Shown here in pieces: positions 33,243 to 44,335 of a DNA stretch of 64,000 bases (positions are counted from its first letter, which is position 1; each line of letters begins with the position of its first letter). The position numbers and the translations under genes were made by a program. The notes below the pieces were generated by a model, which was not told the origin of the DNA, ran no database searches, and was given only the letters and a program-made list of their open reading frames with translations. The stretch covers positions 7,006,001-7,070,000 of the forward strand of contig OX388320.1 of NCBI GenBank assembly GCA_947579605.1. The letters run 5' to 3'. The DNA is from Athripsodes cinereus. Taxonomy: Eukaryota > Arthropoda > Insecta > Trichoptera > Leptoceridae.

Positions 33243-33991
33243 CTAGCTACTAACCAGAATCATCATGGGGGGTAAACGAGGGAATCCTACAAGTATATTA
33301 ATATTATGAGCAGATTCCTTCCGTCCTAAAGATTTTCGAAGACCTGGATCACACTCTTTCACAGCACACCATTCCTCTTTTCCGATTCGATTTTTCGACA
33401 AAGACATTAGCGCGGTAGACGGGATATCGTGAGATGTCATAACTTAATTGGCACAAAACCATTTGAACCGAGGAGACGTTTCCCCCGTTATGCTCCCAAG
33501 AGTTAAAAAAACTACATTTTAATAAATAAAATACCAGAAACATGATGATAAAACTTCGTCCTTTCAATTGGGAAATCTGGGGGTTGAATTCTCCCGCTGC
33601 TGACTTACTTCCCCTTCCTCCTAAAAACACATCGATTAATGTTTGAGCAGAATCGATTAGACTCCATCATTGCATTTACATATATAATAAGTTCGACCGA
33701 CTGAAATAAGCTATAGACAGCAATCCGTCACGGATACGTACACATTCAAACATTTATCCTTATTAGTATACATAGTATGACAAAATATTAAACAATTTGT
33801 TGTTTGTACGTTTGTTGAATGATTTGATTAGGTAGTTATATCGTATACTCAATGACAATGCTATTAACAATATAATGAATGACAAGCATGATTGTGCATG
33901 TGAAAATGAATGAAAATAAACAGTTGAAATTGTCTGTCTACATCTAGTTTTAGTGAGACAATTTCTGTGTAATAATCTATCAACTTGAAAC
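33243..33991. other. Short unassigned frames, no gene supported
   Basis: Minus-strand frames at 33243-33440 and 33349-33630 are open but overlap each other in different phases and contain no recognisable motif. Treated as chance or old debris. Confidence 0.35.
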
Positions 33992-34130
33992 ATCGGGTTA
34001 GTTAAAATGGATCATGCCTTTGCGATAAATTCGCCCTCTGTATGTACATTGATTATATTTAATATGAATATTTCTTTTTAACATTGTTTGTTATGAATGT
34101 ATTGTAAAGAATGAATAAATAAATAAACAA
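33992..34130 (+). repeat. LINE 3' end, gggttagttgg family, second copy
   Basis: catcgggttagttaaaatgg, gcgataaattcgccctctg, tacattgat and a terminal aatgaataaataaataaac. Same order of words as at 26790-26925. Ends in AATA units. Confidence 0.6.
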
Positions 34131-34404
34131 CACGTAATCTCCAACAAGTGATGCAGCCAGCGGACTAACTGCATGTGAACGTATTGATCGTCGTCTATGA
34201 AACATAAAAAAAGACCATAGACATGCAAAATGATTGACATATTGCTGAATAGAACATTAAAATTAATATTATAATTGTCCTGTTTGAGATGTAAAACGAA
34301 TGCCTGCATTTTATATGACAGTTAAAAATAAACAGGAAGAGAAAGAAATCTATTCTATTCCAGGAATAAGTAGCGTAAAATGTATTTTTCTTTTACATAC
34401 TGCT
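34131..34404. other. Short AT-rich spacer
   Basis: Holds a degraded Tail-R-like word set (ctccaacaagtgatgcagcc, gcggactaactgcatgtg) at 34138-34180. Nothing else. Confidence 0.35.
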
Positions 34405-34540
34405 ACTACACCATCACGACAAATCCCGCAAGTGGGACAGCCAGAAGACTAGCTGCATGTAATAATCATGCAAGACGCTCTTCATGCCAACAAAAAATTA
34501 AGACATTTAGGATGGTTGGCTTTTTTAACACTTAGGTTCT
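34405..34540 (-). repeat. Tail-R repeat
   Basis: accatcacgacaaatcccgc, aagtgggacagccagaagac, tagctgcatgtaataatcat, ttcatgccaacaaaaaatta, agacatttaggatgg. Preceded by a ctactac microsatellite, which is the 3' end of the element on this strand. Confidence 0.75.
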
Positions 34541-34767
34541 TATTTGTTTTACATCTCCTGTGTTTTCCAAAATTCCTTTTCATCAACTGCACCTAACTTT
34601 TGCCGTTACGTTATTTACATTGTTGCAGACAATATTGCATGAAGTCTTCCTACACTTGGATTGTTCTTCTGCGTCACTTCCCTCAGTGCTGAGGGTCGTG
34701 GCCTTTCAGTCTTTTTGCCTCCACTACATTAATTATCATATCCCTTTATTATTATTTTTTATATTAT
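34541..34767. other. Unassigned stretch
   Basis: Slightly GC-richer around 34670-34710 (ctcagtgctgagggtcgtgg). No frame with a recognisable motif on either strand. Confidence 0.3.
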
Positions 34768-34832
34768 CCCTTTCACGACACAAGCTTTTAGAAGCTTGTG
34801 GCTTAAAACAAAAACCCAGATACATCCTTTAA
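34768..34832 (+). repeat. SINE-B tail fragment with internal deletion
   Basis: cctttcacgacacaagcttt, tagaagcttgtgg, then caaaaacccagatacatcc and an A-run. The gtgaaaggtgtataag block is missing, and the duplicated agcttttagaagctt forms a small dyad. Confidence 0.65.
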
Positions 34833-35732
34833 AAAAAAATTCCCCAATCTTCCCGACATGCCGCAGTTCTTATATCTGTCGAACCAGTAGGAGACTTATT
34901 TGGTCTATCCGCTCTTATTAAATGTTCATAAATGAATAATAAGATGCATGTTCTATTGTGGCAAATTGGTACACAAAAGATTTTGCGAAGTCATCACAAC
35001 GTAATGTGCACCAAACAAATGTTTGCAATCGACTGCATTCTTCAGAGTATGTCGTCATGTCTCCAATAAGAATAACAATACTCGAATTATGATTTGAAAA
35101 TAAATAAGATTATAAATACATCACCCGTTGTAATTTAGATAAAGAAAAATAAAAGGACAAAGAGAAGTGAATGCATCAAACTAATACAAAACGATAATAT
35201 AACAGTACTAATATTATATATTTTTTACAAGTATATTTTGTAATGCATCGTTTGAAGTGGGGACGGCAAATGCAGTAAATTAAAAAAAAAATATACTTCT
35301 GAATCAAAGATTATATTGCCATAAAAGTCGTAATTTAGCAAAATTTAAGTTTTACCAGCCATAAATGTGTAATGCAAGAGATGTTCAAACAAATTTTTCT
35401 GTAGCCAAGTTTCCTTTTCGGCAAAGATAGTTGGAATTATTTAGAAAATTTAGAACTATGTATATCTTAATGAGGAATCTTGCTGGCAACTACATTTTGT
35501 CAAATGGTACGGAAAATATTTACAATTTTCATGGTTGCAATTGTCCATAATTAACTGGAAGATATATTTAAAAATACAGCTAAACAAATACAGCTCGTAA
35601 AGTGTGACATCGTCTGAAATTTTCGCGATCAAATTTTTTTTTTATTATTATTATTTCATTCATAAATACACATTATACATTGATATTACAATAACAAAAT
35701 AATATTACACATAGTAAAATGCTCCCTCCATA
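34833..35732. other. AT-rich non-coding stretch
   Basis: No gene. 35636-35720 has a T-run followed by A-rich sequence (possible antisense LINE end). Confidence 0.4.
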
Positions 35733-35820
35733 AGCAACTGTTAAACTTTGTCTGGCTTTTTCATACAAAATGAGACACCCATTTTGTGTATAGGAAAGTG
35801 AGACAAAGTTTGACAGTTGC
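35733..35820. repeat. Imperfect palindrome, about 39-base arms
   Basis: gcaactgttaaactttgtct pairs with agacaaagtttgacagttgc, continuing to catacaaaatg and cattttgtgta around a short agacacc centre. There are several mismatches. Possible minimal foldback element. Confidence 0.65.
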
Positions 35821-36371
35821 AACGTAAAAACTTCAGAAGACATCACACTTTACAATTGTATTCGAACATGCCCCGATTACTACGCAAATTCGATCAGAAG
35901 AATAATATTATGAATGATTTATTTCGAATTAAAAATATCTAAATAAAACACACAACAGAGTTTCATCCTTGTTTACGAGTGACATTCACGTGGGGTTAAT
36001 AATAATATAATAACGAACACATCACAACACAATGAGCTTGTTGTTTTTATAATAATTACATACCTATAGGTATGTTTTATTTCTTGATAAGTTTGGTGAC
36101 ACATCATCATCATTTGGCCTGGTGGTAACACTGCACACAATTGTACCTAATTAGCTGCAGTGATAGTATCACAAAGAAAACGTTGTGTTAAATTAATTAT
36201 ATTATCTCGTTACTATTACATATAACTATGTACTGAAAGCATACATCATAACATTGTGTTTATTATTGATATGTTATGACTGCGAGTGCCTGATAAGTAA
36301 AACAATATGATTCACCTATATGACATACCTAATACGATAATAACTTCAGCTTCAATTGTAAAATGATCGAC
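35821..36371. other. AT-rich non-coding stretch
   Basis: No gene or repeat recognised. Confidence 0.4.
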
Positions 36372-36374
36372 TTA

Positions 36375-36557
36375 TGGCCGGTTTCAATAATCTATCTACC
36401 CGCTACTGTCGATTGAAATCTATTGTGTTCTATATTTTAAATCATACATTCGAGCGCCCTTGAGGTGGATTTTTTTCACAAAACGGCGCTTTACAAATCA
36501 TCCAAATAATAAATTTCAATCGACAGTCACGGATAGATAGGTTATTGAAACCGGCCA
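36375..36557. mobile_element. MITE with TTA target duplication (PIF/Harbinger-like)
   Basis: Terminal inverted repeats of about 45 bases: tggccggtttcaataatcta from 36375 and its counterpart ending ttattgaaaccggcca at 36557, with a few mismatches. The flanks are TTA at 36372-36374 and TTA at 36558-36560. A 3-base TTA duplication and a GGCCGGTTTCA-type end are the marks of PIF/Harbinger-like non-autonomous elements. Total length is 183 bases and there is no frame. Superfamily is inference. Confidence 0.75.
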
Positions 36558-36599
36558 TTAATGGATATTATGTATGTTATTTTTATTAAAATTTCCGTA

Positions 36600-36885
36600 G
36601 ATCTGGCTAAGAATTGGTCTCCTACTATTCCGAAATTTTTGAGCCTCCTATTAAGGGCAAGTGCTCGAAAAAATAAATATATACCTACTGCATTTTAAAC
36701 TCGGTGAAGAAGTAAGTACTCAAAAAATAGAGACATTCTATATTTGAAATTTAGTAATGAAATTTGTCACCCATCCTGAATGTCATATTTTTTTATTGGA
36801 ACGGAGAGGACAGCTTGCATGCAGCTGCCCTGTTGGCTACTCCGCTTGTGGAGTATGCCGTGATGGTATAGTAGTAGTAGTATTA
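36600..36885 (+). repeat. Tail-R repeat, near full length
   Basis: Contains a degraded 5' part, aaaaaatagagacattcta, gtaatgaaatttgtcaccca, tcctgaatgtcata, ggaacggagaggacagcttg, ctactccgcttgtggagtat and gccgtgatggtatagtagta. It is one of the longer plus-strand copies. The loop of the small hairpin differs (cgcttgtgg) but the stem is kept. Confidence 0.75.
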
Positions 36886-38579
36886 AAATTTCAGTAACCC
36901 AAAACAAAGTTGGTATTAATCAAATTTTGATTTTTGTAAAATATAAAAATTCATACCTTTTAATATACATAATATCACAAATAGAGTGATTTAGTTTCTT
37001 GTTGCAGGGAACAGAAAGACATGAACCAAAAATACACATACCTGTAACAAAAGAAAACAAAGAATGAAATAAGATTTTGTAAAAGTAACATAATTTTATC
37101 ATTTATGAAGGGTTTTATATGTTTTTGTAATTAGTTATATTGCAAACTTACACGTAGATACTACCAACTAGTCATATTATAATATTGATTTGTGCTTCTT
37201 TAATGTTTTTGTCTTATATTACCTTCATATCTTGGAGGATTGTTGTAAACCATTCGGATTAATAATGAACGAAGATGAAAGACGTGTCTCTCGTATTTGT
37301 TTAATCTACAGTAGAAAGAAAAGCTGATTTCAATATATTCAATTATAGAATTTTAGTACATGTGCACCAATACAATAAATTAAATTATTCAGGAATCATA
37401 ATAATAACCAATATTTTTTTTTAGATGCGCCGTTTTGGGGACAAATCACCGCAAGGGCCTGTTCAAGAATCATGACACCACCTGAACAATAGGATCTTTA
37501 ACATCGCCTTGAACACTTCCACTCTCCAGAGTTAATAATGATGTTCATCATGAACGCCACTTTTCAATCTTATTTGCGTCTAAAATACTTGTATACATTT
37601 TTATCTTCTTGGTAAAAAAGTCACATGTTAATGTGAAGTATAATAATACTCGAGTTGTTAGCAAAACACGAAACACAATTCCACTAGCCAAAATTCTGAA
37701 AATTACTATGGGGTCCACTGACCCCATAGTAATTGGTCACTACCAGTTCATATTGTTTACATATTTGTGATTGTATACAACTTCTAGATATTGAACAAAT
37801 TTCGTTATTCTTAGAATTCGTACGACAATGTCACGTAGCTGTACGTATCCCTAGACAGATACTAGACTCGTCTAAAGTTCAAACTACTAATTTTGTCAGG
37901 TGTTGTATGTAGAAGACAGTTATAACAAAGCGAACAAAAAACTTATAATAGGTAAGTTGATAATTAAAAAAAAAGTATTGCAAAGCGTTCCGCGGACAAA
38001 GGGCACAATAACGGAAAGGCGTAACAATATTGGACTGTAAATACATACTATTAGGTACTTGGGTAAGTACTTTACCTATATATAGCACAGAGGTACGAAT
38101 AATAGTTATAGCTATATGGATTTGACTGGTTTGTTCATAATATAATGTCTGTCTAGAGAAAACATCCGAGAGTGGTGTTCTGATGAAGTTTGATTAGTTT
38201 GTACAAAGTTCCCAACCACTACTTTTCATTAAGTCAAGTGTCGTATAACAATATTAAAGGGTAGAGACTATAATATTACGTACTTTTGTAAGTACATTCG
38301 TATTCGTTAGACAGACTTTGCTGTCTATGGGTATATATGTAATACAAGTCTGGTAAAGTTCTCATCTATATTTCTTGTTTTTGTTTTGTTTTCATAATTT
38401 TGTTTTACTTTCTAATATTTTGTTGTGTAAATTAAGATTGTGATTTTCTAAGTTTCTCTCACATCTTAATTTTATAAATATTCGATTAGGTATTCCAAAA
38501 TTGTGTGCTTTGTAATCTAGACACACTTCAATAAGCACATTTCTTCAAAGCTAAACATTTAGTCTGAGAATAGGTATAT
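36886..38579. other. AT-rich stretch with one hairpin and a shared module
   Basis: 37230-37510 has blocks shared with the outer arm and right flank of the large palindrome (gaaagacgtgtctctcg, a caatata...gaatttta word) and with 27140-27240 (gatgcgccgttttgggg). A perfect 15-base-arm hairpin (aattactatggggtc, loop 4) lies at 37701-37734. No gene. Confidence 0.5.
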
Positions 38580-38828
38580 CAATTCGTGGGTTCAATGCTA
38601 GAACTAGACAACTCAAATTTGATCATTTTGAATTATTATATTTCCGATGTCTGCCTTTAATGTTTTGAGTAATTTCTAGTAATAATTATGATACTGTTAG
38701 TAAAGTGTTTCAATAATATATATATAATTTTAATTACTATCCTTCTGAGTGTAATATCATGATTTTATCCATTACCTCAAAACTATTGATTTTGAGTTGT
38801 CTAGTTCTAGCATTGAACCCACGAATTG
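38580..38828. mobile_element. MITE-like element with 38-base perfect inverted ends
   Basis: Ends 38580-38617 (caattcgtgggttcaatgct, then agaactagacaactcaaa) and 38791-38828 are exact complements. The interior is AT-rich (173 bases) and non-coding. The outermost bases caattcg/cgaattg are themselves part of the repeat. No target duplication was found. Perfect ends suggest a recent or conserved element. Confidence 0.75.
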
Positions 38829-39101
38829 TGTTACGGATAATAATTCTATAAAAATATGTACCTACACATGCGATAAATATACATTATTCAAAAAGCAAAA
38901 TTACGTGAAATTATGACTTAAAAAGGTTGTTTATAACATAGACATACTAGACTCCCAGCGCGGTATTCCAAAATTTATAATAACAATAATAATAGTATCC
39001 TGTTTTACTCCATATCATTAAGATGATAATGGTCTCTTTTCTACTAAAATGCTGAAGTATACGACTTCCTTTATACCTGCCGAGGGTTGCAAAAGTTGTT
39101 A
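38829..39101. other. AT-rich spacer
   Basis: Under 300 bases, nothing recognised. Confidence 0.4.
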
Positions 39102-39193
39102 TGTACTGTCTTACAAACTTTCTCAACCAACGCTAGTTTAAAACTGGCTGCAAAATTTGATCGGCCGCGTAACCGATTTTTTCTTTGAATTAC
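39102..39193 (-). repeat. Unidentified repeat shared with 53131-53211
   Basis: The reverse strand reads gtaattcaaagaaaaaatcg, then a GC-richer gcggccgatcaaattttgc and ttttaaactagcgttggttg. The plus-strand segment at 53131-53211 has the same order with roughly one change in ten and a 10-base deletion. Both can be translated with RKNR-GRSNFA-SFKL, but the indel is not a multiple of three, so coding is not established. Confidence 0.55.
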
Positions 39194-39204
39194 CAATCTA
39201 ATAT

Positions 39205-39270
39205 ACATACATACCATCACGCCGCTTCCCTCGCGGGGTAGGCATAAATGATCGAGCGCCACTTCCTAAT
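39205..39270 (-). repeat. RTE-like LINE 3' end fragment
   Basis: Plus-strand text catacataccatcacgccgc, ttccctcgcggggtaggca, then gatcgagcgcc. The minus strand therefore ends ctaccccgcgaggg, gcggcgtgatggtatg, a third variant of the 3' module seen in Tail-R and in the 43918 and 48278 copies. Confidence 0.55.
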
Positions 39271-39609
39271 ATATCTTTGGTTTATAATAAAATTTCAGTG
39301 ACAATAAGGCAAGAAGAAATTATCGACAAACTTTATAATAATTATCTGTTAAAATTGAAATTATTTGTTTATAATTTGACATGTAGATCACCGAATAATA
39401 AGAGTAAAGCAGTATTTTATGAACATCAGACGACGTTGTACTACGAGCATAGTATAAGTAGATACCTAATATGTAGAGTAACGATGAATCGACAAATATA
39501 GGAAATTGTTTGTTACCGTACAACAACGTCAACTATGTTGAATTTTAAGGCCACACACATTTATGAAACTTGTGACGGATACTAGTAGTAGGTATAATAT
39601 AAAAAAAAT
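39271..39609. other. AT-rich spacer
   Basis: No gene. Open short frames are AT-driven on both strands. Confidence 0.4.
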
Positions 39610-39760
39610 ATATAACATCACGGCATATCCCACAAGCGGGGTAGCCAGCAGACCAGCTATATGTAATAAACATACAAGTTGTCCTCTCCATTGCAAAAAA
39701 AATTAAGACATTCAGAATCATTGAATTTAAGATGTAAAATTTCTTTATTTTTTCGATAAA
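39610..39760 (-). repeat. Tail-R repeat
   Basis: catcacggcatatcccacaa, gcggggtagccagcagacca, tgtaataaacatacaagttg, aattaagacattcagaatc, tgtaaaatttctttatttt. Well preserved for about 110 bases and then fades. Confidence 0.75.
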
Positions 39761-40728
39761 AAATTCAACATATTTTGGGTATTAGTGTAATTTATTTTTG
39801 ACGTGCGTGTTTGAAAAAATGTAAATGAAGCAAAAAAACTATGTAAAAATAGATCTCCACGGCGTTCCTGCATATCCCGCTTGGGATAGGGCGTGAGATT
39901 ATAGTATAATTATTCGATATTTCCTAACATCTTAATATAATGACGATTCACGATATATCAACGTAAATAAAACTAAAACAGTGATATTTGAAAGACATTT
40001 TCAAAATAACGATGACATAGTTATTGACATATGAAAATTTATATAGGGCTAATAACCAAATCAACAATATATCGAACTCGTTTTAATATCCTTTAAAATC
40101 AATCAAATGTGAATCAAAAGCTACCAAACTAGATTTATTTATTTATTTATCTCCTGGCGTCAAAATATACATTGTAATAGATTACAAAATAAATACTTGA
40201 TTTTTTTTCTGTGACTATTTGTGCCAAGTTCTGCTAACCTCAAAATCGTAATCGCAGACTGGTGAGATACCGCATAAATAATAATCGGCGACGCAAACTT
40301 TGAATTGCAAAAATGTTAAAGCCTTCATAGCTTCACATCAAAACAAATAATACTGTGTTGGTGAATACTGTTTGATATTATGATGGATAAGGAAGACTGT
40401 AATCTTTTTATAGGTACAACATACACATCAGATATTTCACTACGAGAAATAGTAAGTAGTACTGAGATACCTACATACATAAATACTTTCAACATTAGAA
40501 CAAGACAAACAGAACAAAACTCCAGTACTACTTACCAGTAGAAGTATGTATGTACAAGAAGTACAACATAATAATAACTCGACGGAATCGGATGGCAAAG
40601 TTCAAACTTCAATTTTGTGAACGGTAATTAGATGTCGGAGTCCATCAGAAACAGCAGAGCACCACCAAGCTTTGTTTAATAACGTGTACTTTGTAAAGTA
40701 CTTTCATCGAGTACTTGGTAAACATTAA
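39761..40728. other. AT-rich stretch with 3'-module fragment and short dyads
   Basis: 39865-39905 (catatcccgcttgggatagg, gcgtgagattatag) is a 3'-module fragment in plus orientation. 40131-40195 begins with TTTA units (possible antisense LINE end). Near 40451-40540 gtaagtagtactg and cagtactacttac form a weak dyad. No gene. Confidence 0.45.
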
Positions 40729-41041
40729 TTATTTCACGAGTATGTGTGTATGTATTTTATTAAAATTTTTGTCAAACAGTTCTGCCTCTGTAAGTAATGC
40801 AGGAATGATTTCTTTTATGTTGAAATAACCTCTTTTCCCGAATATTTTAACAGTCCAAGGACTCATATTTATCTGTTTGGGTGGCAATTCTGTACATTGA
40901 ATTTCATAACTTATATTTTTATATTTTGTATTGATTTGAAATATTGTAACCAATGTATAGTGAAGAATAAAATAAATAAATAATTTCTTTATTATTTTAA
41001 CTCTCTCCAGTCCGTCAGTAATGATTATCGTGCTGGCTGGG
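40729..41041. other. Unassigned frame plus LINE-type tail
   Basis: A minus-strand open stretch (about 110 codons) has FGKRGYFNIKEIIPALLTEA in its second half and no known motif. The first part is AT-driven. On the plus strand 40931-40985 carries tgtatagtgaagaataaaat and AATA units, like the end of the gggttagttgg LINE family. Confidence 0.3.
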
Positions 41042-41284
41042 TCATATTTTGAGATGCACATTCCGGGAATACAGAGCAGAAAACAGCTTTCTCCAATCAG
41101 AGCGTCTTTGAGCCAACTGAATCACCTCTTCCCACGACATTCTTAAATTAATGTGTTGTGAAAAAGGGACGTCCAGACCGTCGCAAACGTTTTGAACGAA
41201 AGGACAATGCTCTTTTAGACATCTACAAAATGAATAAGTACTGCATGAGTGCGGCTCGTGAGAATATTTTAGTTGCAGTGTCAC
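41042..41284 (-). pseudogene. RTE-like LINE C-terminal tail
   Basis: The minus-strand frame gives CLKEHCPFVQNVCDGLDVPF, then RMSWEEVIQLAQRRSDWRKL followed by FSALYS. SWEExxxLAxxRxxWRxxF is the conserved end of RTE-like ORFs after the polymerase. The cysteines of CRCLKEHCPF resemble the small finger before it. The fragment at 4212 and the eroded one at 57655 belong to the same family. It is open but lacks a domain start, so it is a truncated relic. Confidence 0.65.
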
Positions 41285-41895
41285 ATCAATATGTTTGTAA
41301 AAAATTAATAAACATCATACAAGTTGAATAAAAACTTCATATTCTCTAACGCTGAACTGTAGGTAGGCATGTATCCTAATCTTATACACTATATAGAGAA
41401 TGTTGAATAGTGTGTTTGTCGAGCAGTTCGTGCGCATTCTGTACCGCGTATTGTTATATCCATTATTACTATTATGAGAATGTTACATTGTCGTTCGATG
41501 ATTTATATCACAATTACCAAAAAAAGTGTTTTATTTCTCTCATACAACTTTTAGTAGGTAACTACCTATTACTACGTGTGTCACGACTATTCGTTGAGTT
41601 CACAGTTCAATGTTGAGTACTCAATAATAGTACCTATAACCTACTCGTAATAACAACGAAAAAATAAATGTCATTCTTTGTCGTGTATGAAAAAAATAAT
41701 TTAAACTACGAATATCTTAAGACTGGATAAACGTTTACTTGAAGATTAAACGTAGAGATAAATTATAAAAATATTAAATATCAACTTTTTACATTCCAAC
41801 CTTTGTGACCAGGACAGAAATATATTATTTGAAACCTTGAACCAGCTCTGATCTGTAGAAAAAATATATTCTTAATAGATAGGCACAAATAAATC
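41285..41895. other. AT-rich non-coding stretch
   Basis: No gene seen. Confidence 0.4.
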
Positions 41896-42010
41896 ATCAC
41901 GCTACTTCCCTTCCGGGGTATACACAGAGGATCAAGCACCTTTCACTCATATCATTTTACACATCTTTGTTAACGTGACATTCAAACAGATTTTCACGCA
42001 CATTCATGAA
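41896..42010 (-). repeat. RTE-like LINE 3' end fragment, degraded
   Basis: atcatcacgctacttccctt, ccggggtatacacagaggat, caagcacctttcac. Minus-strand 3' module with a gga/tcc hairpin variant, similar in layout to 39205-39270. Confidence 0.45.
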
Positions 42011-42037
42011 TTAAATGTTGTAAAAAAATACTATCAA

Positions 42038-42085
42038 CTCACTGCTTAAAATCAAGTATTATTATACTTGATTTTAAGCAATGAG
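42038..42085. repeat. 22-base-arm hairpin
   Basis: ctcactgcttaaaatcaag... pairs with ...cttgattttaagcaatgag around four bases, with one mismatch. Short, AT-rich. Possible foldback remnant. Confidence 0.6.
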
Positions 42086-42794
42086 CAGTCAACACATTAA
42101 TATAAATTAAAAGAAATACTATTTCTCCTGTGTTTAATTAACCTTAAACATTGTCGGAGTGTTTCTTCGGTAATTCGTAAAATGTTCAAAATGAAATATC
42201 TCGTTGTCTTTTTCATTTTAACAACTCGAGGCAAATTGATCTAATCAATTGAACTTATTCAATACGAAGCTACTTATATTAAATCAAACAAATGAAAGAA
42301 TTTAAAAGATGTAACTTACATTGAAAACTCCCATAAAACAGCCGGATATACAACCTCATATCTCACTTTTTGAATAAAGTCAATTACCCACTTTAATACG
42401 GAAGTTGTATGTAGGTATGCAATAACCGTTTATTTTATAAATTAAACCTTATTTATTAGCACCAAAAAACGTTTAATTATTTTAGTCTCCATTGAGGTAA
42501 CAATCGATAAATGTTAATTACTGTAAATAGAAAAATGTAAAAAGATCTAGTAAAAAATACCGACAAATAACACTAATATTTTTTAATCTCAAACAATAAA
42601 AATGAAGAAATGTTCCAGAAGAGATTTTATTAACGCGTTAAAAATATGTAGGTATTGTGAACAATAATTTACATAAACAAGTATTTACTATTAATAAATA
42701 GAGACGTTTACAAAAAGCAAACTATGGAACCCGTTCGTAAGAAGAAAAAAAAACGTTGTGCCATAATTAACAAACGAATGATTGTAAAGAATTT
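42086..42794. other. AT-rich non-coding stretch
   Basis: No gene recognised. Confidence 0.4.
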
Positions 42795-42915
42795 ATCCTA
42801 GAGTCTCGGACTTTCAATCAACAGATCCTGGGTTCAATTCCTTCTTCTGCCGAGCTATATGAAACAAGCCTACCGCTTATTGTCAAGGTGTATGAGGTAT
42901 TTTTAGGCTTGTCAT
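42795..42915 (+). repeat. SINE-B, degraded
   Basis: tagagtctcggactttc, gggttcaattccttcttctg, then gccgagctatatgaaacaag, tagg-type tail blocks (gtcaaggtgtatgaggtatt). Order and spacing match SINE-B with many substitutions. B-box region ggttcaattcc is recognisable. Confidence 0.55.
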
Positions 42916-42945
42916 TCATACAAATGGGGATATATTGATTCAACG

Positions 42946-43152
42946 ATGTGCACGTGTGGAATGACACAAACTATCGACCATCTGCTAAACAAGTGTCCCA
43001 CAACACATGCATTTATAAGAAAACTTCAGGACTTGCACGCTTTTACCGATGAAGGGATCCAGTGGCTGCAGAATTTGAACTTTAGAGGACAAGTTGTGAG
43101 TGACCATAAGATGAATGAAGGTTTATTTCAAACGCAGATTCATAATATTTAA
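42946..43152 (+). pseudogene. LINE C-terminal zinc-knuckle remnant
   Basis: Reads MCTCGMTQTIDHLLNKCP, then a DLHAFTDEGIQWLQNLNF stretch and stop at about 43150. CxCGxxQTxxHLLxxCP is the finger near the C-terminus of many insect LINE ORF2 proteins, and I...WL..L the usual ending. The preceding SINE-B remnant shows no polymerase upstream. Family confident, clade not determined. Confidence 0.7.
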
Positions 43153-43903
43153 AAAAAATAAAGACAAACTCGATATTGCGAACGTCTAAACATCGAAAGT
43201 CACATTTATACGACATAATCATTTAGGAAATGGGTAAGTAAAATTGCATGAAAGTGATATTATTATGAAAGAAAGGTAAGTACATCGGCATACAAAAAAA
43301 GATGCGGCATAGCGGTAGGTGTGTAATGTGAATAAGAAAATGTACAAATTCAAAAGCATTTAATGAAATTAATCAGACCAATTTAAAACGGGTTTCATAG
43401 ATGCAACTAGTTCCATGATACTTGATACTCTTCAATAAGTTGTATCATGCTTATTGTAGGTATGGTATAGGTTCTACTATATTCATGCCCATTTCCTCAG
43501 TACATAGGTAGTATTACATGTATGTTCGCTGTATAACTATAGAGTATGCTGCAATACAAAGGTTTCGACTTAATAAGGTACTGAATACGTAACACATATG
43601 AAAATAACATGAACCTGTATTGGATATAGGTACAATAGAATGCGCTCCAATGCCGTTGTAAAATGAATAATACTAAACGTTGGCATCTATGAGAATAACC
43701 GCTACGATTTTTCAATACATATTTAACTTGAAAGAAAACACGACATATTATGCAAAACATAACTGTAAATGTTTTGGTGCAAAAATACTTAGCTTAAATT
43801 TTAATGCATAGAATGTCCAAAATTCTGATTGCGATAGTTTTTTGATAGAGAAAGACATCGGCCTTTGGTGCTTCAATATTTAAGAGAAATTTCAATAGTA
43901 TTA
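43153..43903. other. AT-rich non-coding stretch
   Basis: No gene. Ends in the left target-site duplication of the next element (tgtacaaatttatc, 43904-43917). Confidence 0.45.
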
Positions 43904-43917
43904 TGTACAAATTTATC

Positions 43918-44302
43918 TATCTATATATCTATACCCTCACGCCGTGTCCCAGGAGGGGTAGGCAGAGAGAACCGAACACCATATAGATCTATCCTTACAA
44001 ACTTCTTTCGCTTCCTCCACATTCATCCAGTTTCTCATACATGTTCGCCGATTTCTCTTACTCAACACGCGGCCATCCTCAAGGATTTGATCCACGTGCT
44101 CAAGCCACGTGGTTCTTGGCCGTCCGCGCTTCCTCACACCTCCTCTTTCAGAGAAATACATCCTCTTCGTCATTCTTTCATCTTGCATTCGCTCAACATG
44201 TCCAAACCATCGTAACTTATTTACACGCATTCTATCCACAACACTCTTCTCGCATCCGCTCATTCTCCTAATATCCTCATTCTTCACTCTATCCCGCAAA
44301 GT
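43918..44302 (-). mobile_element. RTE-like LINE insertion, 5'-truncated, with 14-base TSD
   Basis: The minus-strand frame (to about 43937) reads RDRVKNEDIRRMSGC, VVDRMRVNKLRWFGHVERMQ, MTKRMYFSERGGVRKRGRPR, TTWLEHVDQILEDGRVLSKR and NRRTCMRNWM. LRWFGHVERM followed by RKRGRPRTTW is typical of the tail beyond the polymerase in RTE-like ORFs. The 3' end is ctacccctcctgggacac, ggcgtgagggtatagatata. The 14-base word tgtacaaatttatc stands at 43904-43917 and 44303-44316, a clear target-site duplication, so this is a single insertion of 385 bases. Its frame is open, so it is fairly young. A closely related copy is at 48278-48655. Confidence 0.85.
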
Positions 44303-44335
44303 GTACAAATTTATCATTTTTTAAAATCTTGTATA

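Noticed and set aside
43865..44324. Plus-strand frames of 70-116 codons
   Set aside because: They are antisense to the RTE-like tail at 43918-44302, whose minus-strand frame has the recognisable motifs.
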